Shown here one piece after another: positions 1-7,937 of a DNA stretch of 10,844 nucleotides. Numbering within the stretch: the stretch's first letter is position 1; every line of letters begins with the position of its first letter. The position numbers were made by a program, and so were the translations under genes. The notes beneath the pieces are model-generated. The model was not told the DNA's origin and searched no databases. It saw only the letters and a list, made by a program, of their open reading frames with translations. The DNA is from Saccoglossus kowalevskii (Eukaryota; Hemichordata; Enteropneusta; Harrimaniidae): NCBI RefSeq assembly GCF_000003605.2, contig NW_003123413.1, positions 167,461-178,304 on the forward strand. The letters are read 5' to 3'.

Positions 1-518
1 AGGCGATACCTTGGGTGGTCCCTCAGAATCTTCCATCCGTAAGGACTTGGTGAACCACGCCGTTAGGGTGATGCAGAGTATCATCAATCCTAGTGATATG
101 ATGTATATACCCTTGATCTTATGGCAACCACTTACTGTTGCTTCAACGCTTATATAGCCAGTCAGCCACTGCCAAGGGTAAACGAAGGGCACCCCAAGCA
201 CAGAAAACACCCACCCTAAGGCGACGTCTGCTAGCCAGAGTCAGGAAGGAGGCGAGTGCTAATACCCTTTTGCGGGAGGGAAGACTAGCGGTGCGCCCCC
301 AGGGAAGAAGGGACCAGGTGGTGGCTTCTCATCCTCCCCGGGCGGTCTTTCACCCCGGCAGTGGGGGAAGCATGTTTGACGCTTACCTCTGCGAGCGAGG
401 GGACAGGCATGTGTTCAGCGAGTGGTTAGTGACTACTCCAGGACTTGGAGAAACTCACCTCATGGGAGAAGAGAGCACCCACCCTGCAACTGCCGAACCC
501 ATTGTCACATATTCCTGT
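1..518 (+). pseudogene. gag-like / 5' coding remnant of DIRS copy 1
   Basis: This stretch precedes the reverse transcriptase, where DIRS elements carry a putative gag ORF. An open frame enters from the left edge (2-160, frame 2, containing HAVRVMQSIINPSDMMYIP) and stops at TAG. A second frame (138-542) carries a basic, Arg/Lys-rich stretch (SATAKGKRRAPQAQ) that could be a nucleic-acid-binding tail. Composition is GC-richer than the flanking introns, matching the rest of the element. No zinc knuckle is visible. The gag assignment rests mainly on position, because DIRS gag proteins are poorly conserved. The reading frame is broken several times. Confidence 0.5.
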
Positions 519-1470
519 CGCACACAGATTGCACCAGTATAGTCCAGTTTTGAGGCAGCGGGTGACGGATCGCTGGACTTTCCAGGTGGTGACACATGGT
601 TACAGGATACCGCTGAAATATCCATCTTCCTCGTCAGTGTCTCCCCATTGGGGGCCCTGCAAGGGGACTCCCGCAAGGCAGAGACAATCAGACAGGAAGT
701 AGACAGTTTGTTGGAAAAGGGTGCTATACACAAGGTAGATCAGCCGGCATTAAGTCCAGGCCTCTACTCAAATATGTTCGTAGTACCAAATCTACAGGTG
801 GCAGGTGTTCAGTTCTGGACTTAGGCAGACTGAATCAGTATGTGCTCCTCGATCGGTTCCACATGGAGACGCCATACAGCGTTCTTCTCTCCATACACCT
901 TTTCGACTGGCTAGCCTCACTAGACCTAAGCGGAGCCTACCTGTACATACCAATGCACCCAGCGAGTTGCCACCTCCTTCGAATCACCCAATTGGGCCAA
1001 GTATTCAAATCCCAAGTGCCCCCCCGGGTTATACACACCCCCTACGTTTCACCAGAATGGATGGAACAGGTGGTGCTGCTGTTTCACCAAACTTTGGTAC
1101 ACATCAATCCGTACCTAGACGACTGGTTATTACATAACCCAAACAAGGGGCTATTAGCCGAGCAAGTAAGGCTAACACAGGATTTACCTTAGTAAGTCAG
1201 ACAAAGTCCCATCATTACCCGACACAACAGTTGGTGCTTCTGGGCATGGAGCTTGACACAGAGGTAGGCTGGGTTCGCCCATCTCAGGCGCGTTGCTTGG
1301 TGCTAAGCAGCCTAGCAGAACATCTCGTCAGCGTTCCCTTAGTGTTCCTCCAAGAACTAATGCGGATCATGGGAATGATGACCTCGGTTTGAAGGGTAGT
1401 TCCCCAGGCCGCATTACACAGCTGCCCGATACAACATTTGTTGTTTCAACACCGAGCTCACCTACGGGAA
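519..1470 (+). pseudogene. DIRS reverse transcriptase remnant, copy 1
   Basis: An RNA-dependent DNA polymerase of the DIRS/Ty3-related type, now spread over three frames. 519-680 (frame 1) reads RQRVTDRWTFQVVTHGYRIP, the usual N-terminal entry of these enzymes. About 687-800 (frame 3) reads EVDSLLEKGAIHKV and SPGLYSNMFVVP. 812-1192 (frame 2) carries VLDLGRLNQYVLLDRF, then LASLDLSGAY with the first catalytic Asp at 923-925, then NPYLDDWLLH with the YxDD box at 1112-1123. The LPFG-type motif expected between them is degraded (PPRVIHTPYV). From 1231 (frame 1) the thumb/connection part continues (LLGMELDTEVGWVRPSQARC), interrupted by a TGA at 1390-1392. Both Asp boxes survive, but the frameshifts and stops rule out an active product. 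Confidence 0.88.
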
Positions 1471-1896
1471 TTTGACAGGTGGGTATTGATCTCAGACCAA
1501 GCAAAGGAAGCCCTGTCCTGGTGGTCGTCACTGGCTAACCTCGGACAGAGGGTCCCTTTGGACCCACTCACTGCAGCTATGACTCTGGTAACAGATACCT
1601 CCCTCCAAGGTTGGGGAGTGCATCTATTGGATGAACAAGCCCAAGGTTTATGGCCCCCGCCTTAGTTCCGGGACTGCCATATCAACCGACTCGAACTGCA
1701 GTGCACTTAGCACTACCACACTTTCTACCTGTAGTTTGAGACCACAGAGTCGTACTCCGCACAAGAAATACAGCGATGGTCTCCTTCAACAAGGAGGGGG
1801 TGGGGGACACGTTCCCTATCCAGGCACCTATGGTGCCTGGAATACAATGTGGAGCTAACGTCACACCAACTTCCAGGGGTGAGGAACAGTCTGGCA
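1471..1896 (+). pseudogene. DIRS RNase H remnant, copy 1
   Basis: Follows the reverse transcriptase in frame 1. AKEALSWWSSLANL leads into LVTDTSLQGWGVHLLDEQAQ, with the first metal-binding Asp at 1594-1596. RLELQ supplies the Glu at 1693-1695. The third acidic position, TDN in copy 2 (6053-6061), reads Thr-Arg-Asn here, so the active site is lost. Other damage is a TAG in place of a Trp codon just after LWPP, a 4-nt deletion after GAACTGCAG relative to copy 2, and a TGA at 1737-1739 that copy 2 shares. RNase H would degrade the RNA strand of the RNA-DNA hybrid during reverse transcription. The coding trace is cut off at 1896/1897 by a large deletion. Confidence 0.82.
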
Positions 1897-2905
1897 GTAC
1901 CACTTACATGCATAGAGGCTCTCAGTAGACTCGCACAGACGAGAGGTTTATCTGAGCGGGCTGCCAAGATCCTGGCTAGGGTGGACAGGGATCCCACCAA
2001 TGCTGCCTACAATTCAAGGTGGCGAGCATACACAGATTGGTGTAGTGGAAGGGAGATTTGATCCATACAATCCCTCTATTGGCCAGGTAGCAGACTCCTT
2101 CATCCACCTGTTTTACGAAGTGAGTTTGTTCTACGCAGCCATCATTGGCTACAGGTCGGCCTTGTCCCCCACCATTGAGAACGCTTTGGGAACAAGACTA
2201 GCCGATTGTCCTATTATTAGATGACTATTTACTGCTTTCCAGAATCAGAGGCCGAGACCCTGTACAAGGGAACCGCCCAACTGGGATTTTTCGGTTGTGT
2301 TGTTCGCTCTATGCAGACCGCCCTTTGAGCCTCTCTGACCAGCACCACTCAATTTTTTGACATGGAAAACAGTCTTCCTACTGGCCCTCGCCTCAGGTTG
2401 GTGTCAGTCAGAACTAGGGGCATTGTCCTTCTCGGACGAGTGTATCGCCCTTACGGACAATCAAGTTGTGCTAAAGACACAAATCGTGTTTTTCGCAAGG
2501 AACCAAGGTTCTAGCACTGAGCTGCTACAAAACCGTACTAGGGATTCAAGCACATGTCTTTGTGTTACAGCTCAGGCAGGCAGGATAGGCCAGCCTCCCC
2601 TACTTCCAATGCCAGGTGGATTACTGCGACTGTATTAGAGGTCTATAATACTTCATCCTCCTCGACCCAGAGCTTGCAGAGACACCAAGTACGAGCGCAT
2701 GAGGTCCGTGCGATTGCTAACTCACTAGAGCTAGCATCAGGCACCCCCTCGAACATATACTGAGGGCAGGCTTCTGGAGAACGCAAACATCTTTATCAAC
2801 TACTACCTAAGAGACACCCAATCCATTGAGGAGGGCCTCTTTAGGTTGGGTCCTGTCGTTGCGGGTCAGACTCTGGATGCTGACCCAGCCCGAACGACCA
2901 CAAGG
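1897..2905 (+). pseudogene. DIRS tyrosine recombinase remnant, copy 1
   Basis: A phage-integrase-fold recombinase that would insert the circular DNA form of the element. The N-terminal core-binding part is visible as AAYNSRWRAYTDWCSGREI (frame 1) and YEVSLFYAAIIGYRSALSP (frame 2). The catalytic part starts at LTWKTVFLLALASG, but the box I stretch reads SGWCQSELGAL, so the invariant Arg region is mutated. The HxxR box is intact (CAT GAG GTC CGT, 2698-2709). The C-terminal GFWRT is followed by a 1-nt deletion near 2786 relative to copy 2, which puts the Tyr-Tyr-Leu-Arg-Asp motif in another frame; the likely nucleophile Tyr codon is 2804-2806. An 89-bp deletion at 2506/2507 removes part of the loop before CYK. 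Non-functional. Confidence 0.87.
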
Positions 2906-3238
2906 GTCCCTGTATATAGGCGATAAGTCGGTCTCAGCATTGTTTGCGAACAGATTACTCTACCATCAGCACTCCTTGGAAGTTTCCAGGTCTCGCTTTT
3001 TGGCCTATGTCCTCATGCAGAATTGTTTCGGTCTTTATTTCGAAAGCATACTACCCCCTGACTTGGGTTTGGGTCTAGCATTCCCGGGCACACCTAACCC
3101 TGTCACCGTAGCAGCATTTTTGGCTTTTTGCTCTGGGGACAGCACAGGCAAGGTAAGACACCAACCTCTTTTGGGGGTCTTAGCTAGGTGATGAGTGGTG
3201 TAGAGTGTATCATCTCGGACTGGGAAAAACTGGCGTCT
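2906..3238 (+). other. 3' tail of DIRS copy 1 between recombinase and ICR
   Basis: No gene is recognised here. Parts align by eye with copy 2 at about 7665-7860 (shared ATAGGCGATAAGTC, CAGCATTTTTGGCT-like and CACAGGCAAG blocks), so it belongs to the element. About 100 bp (near 3000-3110, including CCTGACTTGGGTTTGGGTC) is absent from copy 2. An open frame at 2826-3191 is probably fortuitous or part of a degraded recombinase C-terminal extension: it has no recognisable motif. Confidence 0.6.
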
Positions 3239-3364
3239 GACTAGTAGTATAGTAATTTTGACTTACCGGAGTCTATGGTGGGTAATTGAACATAGTGAAT
3301 TTAGGCAGAGGGTTCTCTGAACCCGCCTATTCACATAGTTCATACCCACCATAGACTCTGAGTA
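3239..3364 (+). repeat. Internal complementary region (ICR) of DIRS copy 1
   Basis: A long imperfect palindrome. Arms GGAGTCTATGGTGGGTA (3268-3284) and TACCCACCATAGACTC (3343-3358) flank a core of about 58 nt. The right part, from TTAGGCAGAGGG at 3301, is the reverse complement of the right terminus (3601-3661). The left part (3239-3300) predicts the complement of the unseen left terminus. In DIRS elements the ICR is complementary to both joined ends and is thought to template completion and circularisation of the cDNA. The same structure recurs in copy 2 at 7938-8064. Confidence 0.85.
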
Positions 3365-3661
3365 CCCCCCAACCACCCCACTCTTTCTGTAGGGTTGGTA
3401 TAGTCTTCGGTACCGAGAGAAAGGAACCAAAGTGAATTACAGGGTAAGATGGCGCAACACATTACCTCGTTCACGTGGTTTGTGACATAAGAGAAAAAAA
3501 TCTGCTGGTCATGGGGCATCCCCTGACCTAGATTTTATCTCTCCGTCATTGGCAGAATCACTGATTAATGCCTACAGTTCAAAATAGTCATTTTGACTGA
3601 CCGGAGTTTATGGTGGGTATGAACTATGTGAATAGGCGGGTTCGGAGAACCCTCTGCCTAA
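3365..3661 (+). repeat. Right terminal repeat of DIRS copy 1
   Basis: Runs from the end of the ICR to GCCTAA. The last 92 nt (3570-3661) match copy 2 (8259-8350) with about four differences by eye, and the segment beginning ATAGTCATTTTGACTGACCGG is also seen upstream of the copy 2 ICR arm. The final 28 nt (AGGCGGGTTC to CCTAA) have no counterpart in the left end as predicted from the ICR, like the extended right repeat known in DIRS-1. The start of the repeat is approximate, because the left repeat is not in the window. Confidence 0.75.
3507..3528. repeat. Conserved short hairpin in right terminal repeat, copy 1
   Basis: GGTCATGGGG and CCCCTGACC pair around a 3-nt loop (one bulged T). The equivalent of copy 2 (8209-8230) keeps the stem although surrounding bases differ. 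Role unknown. Confidence 0.5.
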
Positions 3662-3866
3662 ATCCAATAATTCATCAATATTGACAATTCAAATCTATTT
3701 GCTATTAAATTTGATATTTTTTTTTCTAAATTTGCACAGTATAATGTGAATTTAAACCTAAATCTGATATTGATGATTTATATCCACAACATAATCTGTT
3801 TACATGTGCTGATATTGCAAGAGTTTTTGGATAACTTCAATGAACAAACTTTGCTTTCTATTTTAG

Positions 3867-4040
3867 TTCAGGACTGGAACAACATCAACGAATTTGCCAG
3901 TGAAGTTGGATGGAATGTTATATTTGGATTAAATGTCCTCCTTCGTCATGGTAACGATTCATGGGATTCTAGTAATGCAATGGAGCTCATGAAATATACT
4001 GTGGAAAAAGGATATTCTGTTAACTGGGAACTTGGAAATG
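3867..4040 (+). CDS. HPSE: Heparanase exon A (up to the acid/base Glu)
   Basis: Encodes 57 full codons from QDWNNINEFASEVGW through IFGLNVLLRHGNDSW and the SSNAMELMKYT helix to NWELGN, matching the part of heparanase just before the acid/base catalytic residue. It ends G|GTAGGT in phase 1, with the first base of the catalytic Glu codon at 4040. NDS is a possible N-glycosylation site. The acceptor is TTTCTATTTTAG ending at 3866; an alternative AG five bases on (3870-3871) would start at GAC in phase 0, so the exact 5' end depends on the unseen upstream exon. The open frame continues upstream to 3746, but that part is AT-rich, resembles no family member and contains the pyrimidine tract, so I leave it out. 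Confidence 0.9.
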
Positions 4041-4944
4041 GTAGGTCATAGGTCATATAAAAATGAATTCAAAGGTGATAAAAATAAAATAGAAAGTAGC
4101 TAAATTGACCGACTCTAATTAAAGCGCAGATTTTTCAAATGAAGAAAAATGGCTAGGTAATTAAGTAGATAGTTTATGTACATGTACTGTGTTCGCCTAC
4201 TACTGTAGAATACTTTATTTTTGCTTAGAATTTATTTTCGCTGAAGGGGTGATTCCGTGAAAATAAAATCCAGCGAATATACTTTTTTTCCTATATTTCA
4301 CATTAAACTCATAAAAAATCAGTGAAAATAAATTCCAAGCAAAACGTCCAAAATGCCTTTTCAGCGAAAATTAATTCCAGCGAAAATAAAGTATTCTACA
4401 GTATTGTGTTTAAATAATTGGATTTAAATCTGATTGCAATCTCATATGGGTACAGTTTTTAAGGCAGTTTGGGTTGAATTCTAATTGTGCACTACTGCAT
4501 GAACATGTATGCAATGCATTTTGGGAGTGAACATCCAATTATATATGTAATGGAAAACTGTTTATCATACTGGAAACACACTCAATATTTAACGGTAATA
4601 ATATGACTTTTTAGTCCTATATGTCACTGAGCAAAATTGCGAAATATAAAAAAAATTATTTTCTAATAGAAACCTGGGCAAAAATGTGAATTTTGTTTGT
4701 TTTTCATGAATTTCATACCATTTGATTTTGAAAAATATTCTAGTGATTCAAATTATTTATTTTCGGTATCCTAATCTCATGTACACATAATACTGATGGC
4801 ATGAAGAAGATAAAGTTGAATTCAGTCTGAACATCTTTAATTACTTATTTCTTATGAAATATAGATAAAATGTTTAATAAATATTAGAATAACAAAAAAC
4901 TACATAATAAATTTTTATTAATATTTTATATACATTCTTTTCAG
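4041..4944 (+). other. Heparanase intron A (904 nt)
   Basis: Starts GTAGGT and ends TTCTTTTCAG. AT-rich, with no coding signal that I can support. It contains the foldback element 4201-4403; the remaining part (4404-4944) shows nothing notable beyond AT-rich runs. Confidence 0.85.
4201..4403. mobile_element. MITE-like foldback element
   Basis: About 44-nt terminal inverted repeats: TACTGTAGAATACTTTATTT at the left (4201 onward) and its complement ending TATTCTACAGTA at 4403, with a few mismatches and one gap. The inside is built of short GAAAATAAATTCCAGCG-like motifs in both orientations. The outermost TA on each side could be a target duplication of the Tc1/mariner kind. No coding capacity, so probably non-autonomous. 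Family not identified. Confidence 0.75.
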
Positions 4945-5119
4945 AACCAAATTCATTAAACAGAACAGTGGGAAGAACACTTGACGCAAGCGTACTGGCA
5001 CAAGACTTTGTAACCCTACGTAACATACTCAACTCTCATGAAGAACTCCGTCATAATTTATTATTCGGTCCAGACATTAATGCTGTTGGGAAGAAGAAAA
5101 CTGATAAATACATTGATAG
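4945..5119 (+). CDS. HPSE: Heparanase exon B (Glu-Pro-Asn to YID)
   Basis: Completes the catalytic Glu (G from exon A plus AA) and continues PNSLNRTVGR, then a helix with VLAQDFVTLRNIL, then LLFGPDINAVGKKKTDKYID: 57 full codons. EPNS directly after WELGN is the family signature around the acid/base residue, and LFGPDI matches the strand LYGPDV of vertebrate enzymes. NRT is a possible N-glycosylation site. The exon ends AG|GTAGAG in phase 2; the split codon AG|T becomes Ser with the next exon. This join gives YIDSFLQF, which aligns with the family and fixes the next acceptor. Extending past the donor meets TAG at once. Confidence 0.93.
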
Positions 5120-5534
5120 GTAGAGTTCTGTATATCTAACGTAATAATGATTTTGAAATACCCTAATTTCTAAGAAATTGATTTTTAGTCCCTGTTCAGA
5201 CGAACCCTGAAAGGGGACTACTAGAATTACTTTCTTTCTCATTTTCAAGTTTCTGCAAGTTATCTCTCACATTTTCTCAGGGACTCTGCAGCACATGTCA
5301 ATGAAACTTGGCAGGTTGATGAACAAGTCTGTATAAAATATGCACGTAATTTATTTTTCCTGATCTGAAAATCCTAAGTGAGTTGTTTTCAAGATTTTCA
5401 TCCCAAATTACCTCTCACGACTCCACTGACAGAGCCACTGAACATGCTCAGAATAATTGATTCTGTTAAATTCAGATTCAGATTCTCCGCGCCGTGCGAA
5501 TGAAACTATCTAGTCTAGCCTGGAAGCCTGCTTT
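5120..5534 (+). other. 5' part of heparanase intron B, repeat-like, before DIRS copy 2
   Basis: No gene seen. 5186-5220 forms a hairpin (TAGTCCCTGTTCAG with CTGAAAGGGGACTA). Two related stretches about 148 nt apart, CAAGTTATCTCTCAC (5257 onward) and CAAATTACCTCTCAC (5405 onward), suggest a diverged dispersed repeat. The right boundary with the retrotransposon is approximate. Confidence 0.55.
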
Positions 5535-5539
5535 TTTCT

Positions 5540-5790
5540 GTTCAAGTGTTCATAGTACCAAAATCTTCAGGTGGTGTCCAGTTCTTGAATTAACCAGACT
5601 GAATCAGTATGTGCTCCTCGATCGGTTCCTCATAGAGATGCCATGTAGCATTCTTCTCTCCATCCATTGTTTCGACTGACTAGCCTCACTAGACTTAAGT
5701 GGGGCCTACCTGCACATACTGAAACGATGCACCCGAGCTACACCACCGAGCACACGAAAGGGAACTGGACAGGCGAGTTTTTCTCGGACC
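5540..5790 (+). pseudogene. DIRS reverse transcriptase remnant, copy 2
   Basis: Only the front of the palm domain remains: LNQYVLLDRFLIEMP, then LASLDLSGAYLHI with the first catalytic Asp, after a TGA in place of the Trp codon following CFD. The reading then jumps, by a deletion of roughly 490 bp compared with copy 1, into the segment just before RNase H. The YxDD box is gone, so this could not encode a polymerase. Flanking bases around the join (GCACCCGAGC) resemble both sides in copy 1, so the precise breakpoint is uncertain. Confidence 0.83.
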
Positions 5791-6235
5791 AAGCGAAGGA
5801 AGCCCTGCCGTGGTGGTTGTCAATGGCCTACCTAAGGCAGGGGGTCCCCTTGACCCACTTGCCACAGCCGTGACTCTGGTAACAGATGCCTCCCTCAAAG
5901 ACTGGGGAGTGCATCTATTGGATGAACAAGCCCAAAATATATGGCCCTGTTGGTTTCGGGACAGCCATATCAACTGGCTCGAACTGAAAGCAGTGCACTT
6001 AGCACTACCTCACTTTCTACCCATAGTTTGAGACCACAGAGTACTGCTCTGCACAGACAACACAAAGGTGGTCTCCATCTAAGAGGGGGGGGGGTACGCG
6101 TCCCCCATCGTTGTCATTCCTAGCAGAGCTATTAATTCTCCTTTGGTGTCTGGAATACAATGTGGAGCTAACCGCACACTACCTTCCAGGGGTGATTAAC
6201 AGTATGGCAGACGCCCTTTCAGGTGGCTCCGCCTC
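5790..6235 (+). pseudogene. DIRS RNase H remnant, copy 2
   Basis: Frame 2 carries all three acidic positions: LVTDASLKDWGVHLLDEQAQ (Asp at 5885-5887), WLELKAVHLALPHFLP (Glu at 5981-5983) and CTDNTKVVS (Asp at 6056-6058). It is better preserved than copy 1, which has lost the third. A TGA at 6029-6031 splits it between the second and third acidic residues, at the same codon as in copy 1. Ten G residues at 6085-6094 probably reflect slippage in a Gly-Gly stretch. The following LPGV- and ALS-like trace (about 6180-6225) matches the usual C-terminal end of this domain. Confidence 0.82.
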
Positions 6236-6619
6236 CAGAACACGGAGTGGCAGATACCCCAGTGGGTAGCCTCCAGGCTGTTTTTGTTATGGGACGGTCC
6301 AAAGAGTGTTTATCACACCCTGGAACGCCGACGTATATAACACTCCTGCTGACTCCAGGAGCCTTGGCCAGGGACGACTTGTCGACCCTGTGGACCCACA
6401 TAGATGTTTATGCCTTCCTCCCTTCCCGCTAGTTCACCAGGGACCAGAGAAAACTTTGACAGGTGCACACCTGCATATTGACACTGGTCACACACAATGG
6501 ACCAACCAAGGCCTGTTTCCATTTCTGTTGGAAATGCTAGTCGAAACACCAGTAGTGCTTCCGGACTTAACAGACATGCCATCCCAACTAGACGGCACAC
6601 TACCAATGAGCCCAAGGTG
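6236..6619 (+). pseudogene. Inter-domain coding remnant between RNase H and recombinase, copy 2
   Basis: Present here and deleted from copy 1. Short readable pieces in changing frames include LQNTEWQIPQWVASRLFLLW (about 6232-6291) and WTNQGLFPFLLEMLVETPVV, and several stops interrupt them. It is the spacer that DIRS polyproteins carry after RNase H. I recognise no catalytic motif in it. Confidence 0.6.
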
Positions 6620-7680
6620 TATCACTTACATGCATGGAGGCTCTCAGTAGACTTGCACAGACGAAAGTCTTGTCTGAGCGGGCTGCCAATGTCTTGGGCA
6701 GGGCGAACAGGGATTCCACCAACGCTGCCTACAACTCAAAGTGGGCAAGCATACAGGGATTGGTGTAGTGGAAGGGATATTGATTCATGCCATCCCTCTG
6801 TTGGCCAGTTAGTAGACTCTTTCATTTGATGAAGTGGGTTTGTCCTACGCAGCGATCGTTGGCTACAGGTCGGCCTTGTTCCGCACCATTAAGAACAAGA
6901 CTAGCCGATTGTCCTATTATTAGGAGACTGTTTACTGCTTTCCTATTTAGAGGCTGAGACCTGAACAAGGGAACCACCCAACTGGGATTTGTCAGTTGTG
7001 TTGTCCGCTCTAAGCAGACCGCTCTAAGCAGACCGCCCTTTGTGCCTCTCCAGTCAGCACCACTCGAATTGTTGACGTGGAAAACAGTCTTTCTACTGGC
7101 CCTCGCCTCAGGTAGGTGTCGGTCAGAACTGGGGGCATTCTCCTTCTCAGACGATGTACCGCCTTTATGGACAATCAAGTTGTGTTAAAGACACGAATCA
7201 GGTTTCTCGCCAAGAACCAAATCCCAGGACACGATCCCCAGCAGATCGTCATCCCCCGGCTGTCAAACATTGCTGGCAAAGAGGATCAAGAGGAATTGCT
7301 TTTCGGCCCGGTTCGAGCACTGAGTTGCTACGAAAACCGTACTAGGGATTCAAGACGAGGTGCCAAGCACATGTTTTTGTGTTACGGCCAAGGCAAGCAA
7401 GACAGGCCAGCCTCCCCGACTTCCATCGCCAGGTGGATTACAGCGACTGTGTTAGAAGTCTATAGTTCCTCGACACAGAGCTTGCAGAGATACCAAGTAC
7501 GAGCGCATGAGGTCTGTGCAATTGCTAACTCACATTGTTGAGGGCAGGCTTCTGGAGAACGCAGAACGTCTTTATTAACTACCACCTAAGAGATACTCAA
7601 TCCATTGATGAGATTCTCTTCAGGATGTGTCCCATCATAGCGGGTCAGACTACCGCAGGGATCTCTGCGCATAGGCGATA
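6620..7680 (+). pseudogene. DIRS tyrosine recombinase remnant, copy 2
   Basis: Starts at HLHAWRLSVDLHRR and continues with a core-binding trace (AYRDWCSGRDID). The catalytic part contains LTWKTVFLLALASGRCRSEL (about 7073-7131), a 1-nt deletion near 7153, then an open stretch 7116-7541 with VVLKTRIRFLAKNQIPGHDP and KHMFLCYG. The HxxR box reads His-Glu-Val-Cys (7506-7517), because CGT has become TGT. The end GFWRTQNVFINY is in one frame, but the following codon is CAC (7583-7585), so the probable nucleophile Tyr is now His. At least two catalytic positions are therefore lost. Copy 1 keeps His-x-x-Arg and the Tyr codon, so the losses are independent. Confidence 0.86.
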
Positions 7681-7937
7681 AGTCAGTCTCAGCAATTTTG
7701 AGGACAGATTTCTACCTTCGACCCCCTGGAATTACCAGATCTCGATTTCGACATCGTGGCAGCATTTTGGCTCTTGCTCTGGGGATGGCACAGGCAAGAT
7801 GAGACACCATTTCCTGTATTTGTCTTAACTACTAGTAGTTGGTAGTCTATTACTTGAGAGCATTATCCCGGACTGTTACACACTTTTCATCACTTTCTGT
7901 TTACTTCGAAACCCGCCACCTATTGGTGTTTGACTCT
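7681..7937 (+). other. 3' tail of DIRS copy 2
   Basis: Noncoding or decayed tail between the recombinase and the ICR, alignable with copy 1 (CAGCATTTTGGCTC, GGCACAGGCAAGATGAGACACC). The segment 7830-7937 has little similarity to copy 1 that I can see. No gene. Confidence 0.55.

Larger units (their letters stand above)
1..3661 (+). mobile_element. DIRS-like tyrosine-recombinase retrotransposon, copy 1 (left end outside window)
   Basis: Order on the + strand: gag-like remnant, reverse transcriptase with a YLDD box, RNase H, tyrosine recombinase with HxxR and a terminal Tyr-Leu-Arg-Asp, then an internal complementary region (3239-3364) and a right terminal repeat ending at GCCTAA near 3661. This set of parts, with a recombinase in place of a DDE integrase and no long direct LTRs, is the known DIRS order (YR retrotransposons, which integrate as a circle without target duplication). 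The right end is set by copy 2: the two copies agree up to GCCTAA and then diverge. The copy is dead: coding parts jump among three frames and carry stops. Against copy 2 it lacks about 409 bp at 1896/1897 and 89 bp at 2506/2507. It lies sense to heparanase, probably in an intron. Confidence 0.9.

Noticed and set aside
2826-3191. 121-residue open frame in the tail of copy 1
   Set aside because: It overlaps the recombinase end in another frame, shows no motif, and the equivalent region of copy 2 is not open.
1-3661. LTR retrotransposon or endogenous retrovirus
   Set aside because: There are no direct LTRs, no aspartic protease signature and no DDE integrase; the C-terminal enzyme is a tyrosine recombinase with HxxR and YLRD.
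3655-3680. Target-site duplication at the right end of copy 1
   Set aside because: The left flank is outside the window, and DIRS elements are not expected to make one.
3746-3866. Upstream extension of the exon A reading frame with a Met start
   Set aside because: The translation is low-complexity and unlike heparanase, and it includes a good pyrimidine tract and splice acceptor; the family needs a long N-terminal part before this point.
5396-5435. Possible trace of the missing left terminal repeat of copy 2 (AATTACC...GACTCC)
   Set aside because: Only weak similarity to the predicted left end, although the right ends of the two copies are about 96% alike; the stretch is better explained as an internal repeat of the 5257 region.
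6313-6615. Minus-strand open frames across the retrotransposon copies (also 6822-7178, 5695-5973, 1682-2000)
   Set aside because: They are antisense shadows of GC-rich coding remnants and show no recognisable protein features.
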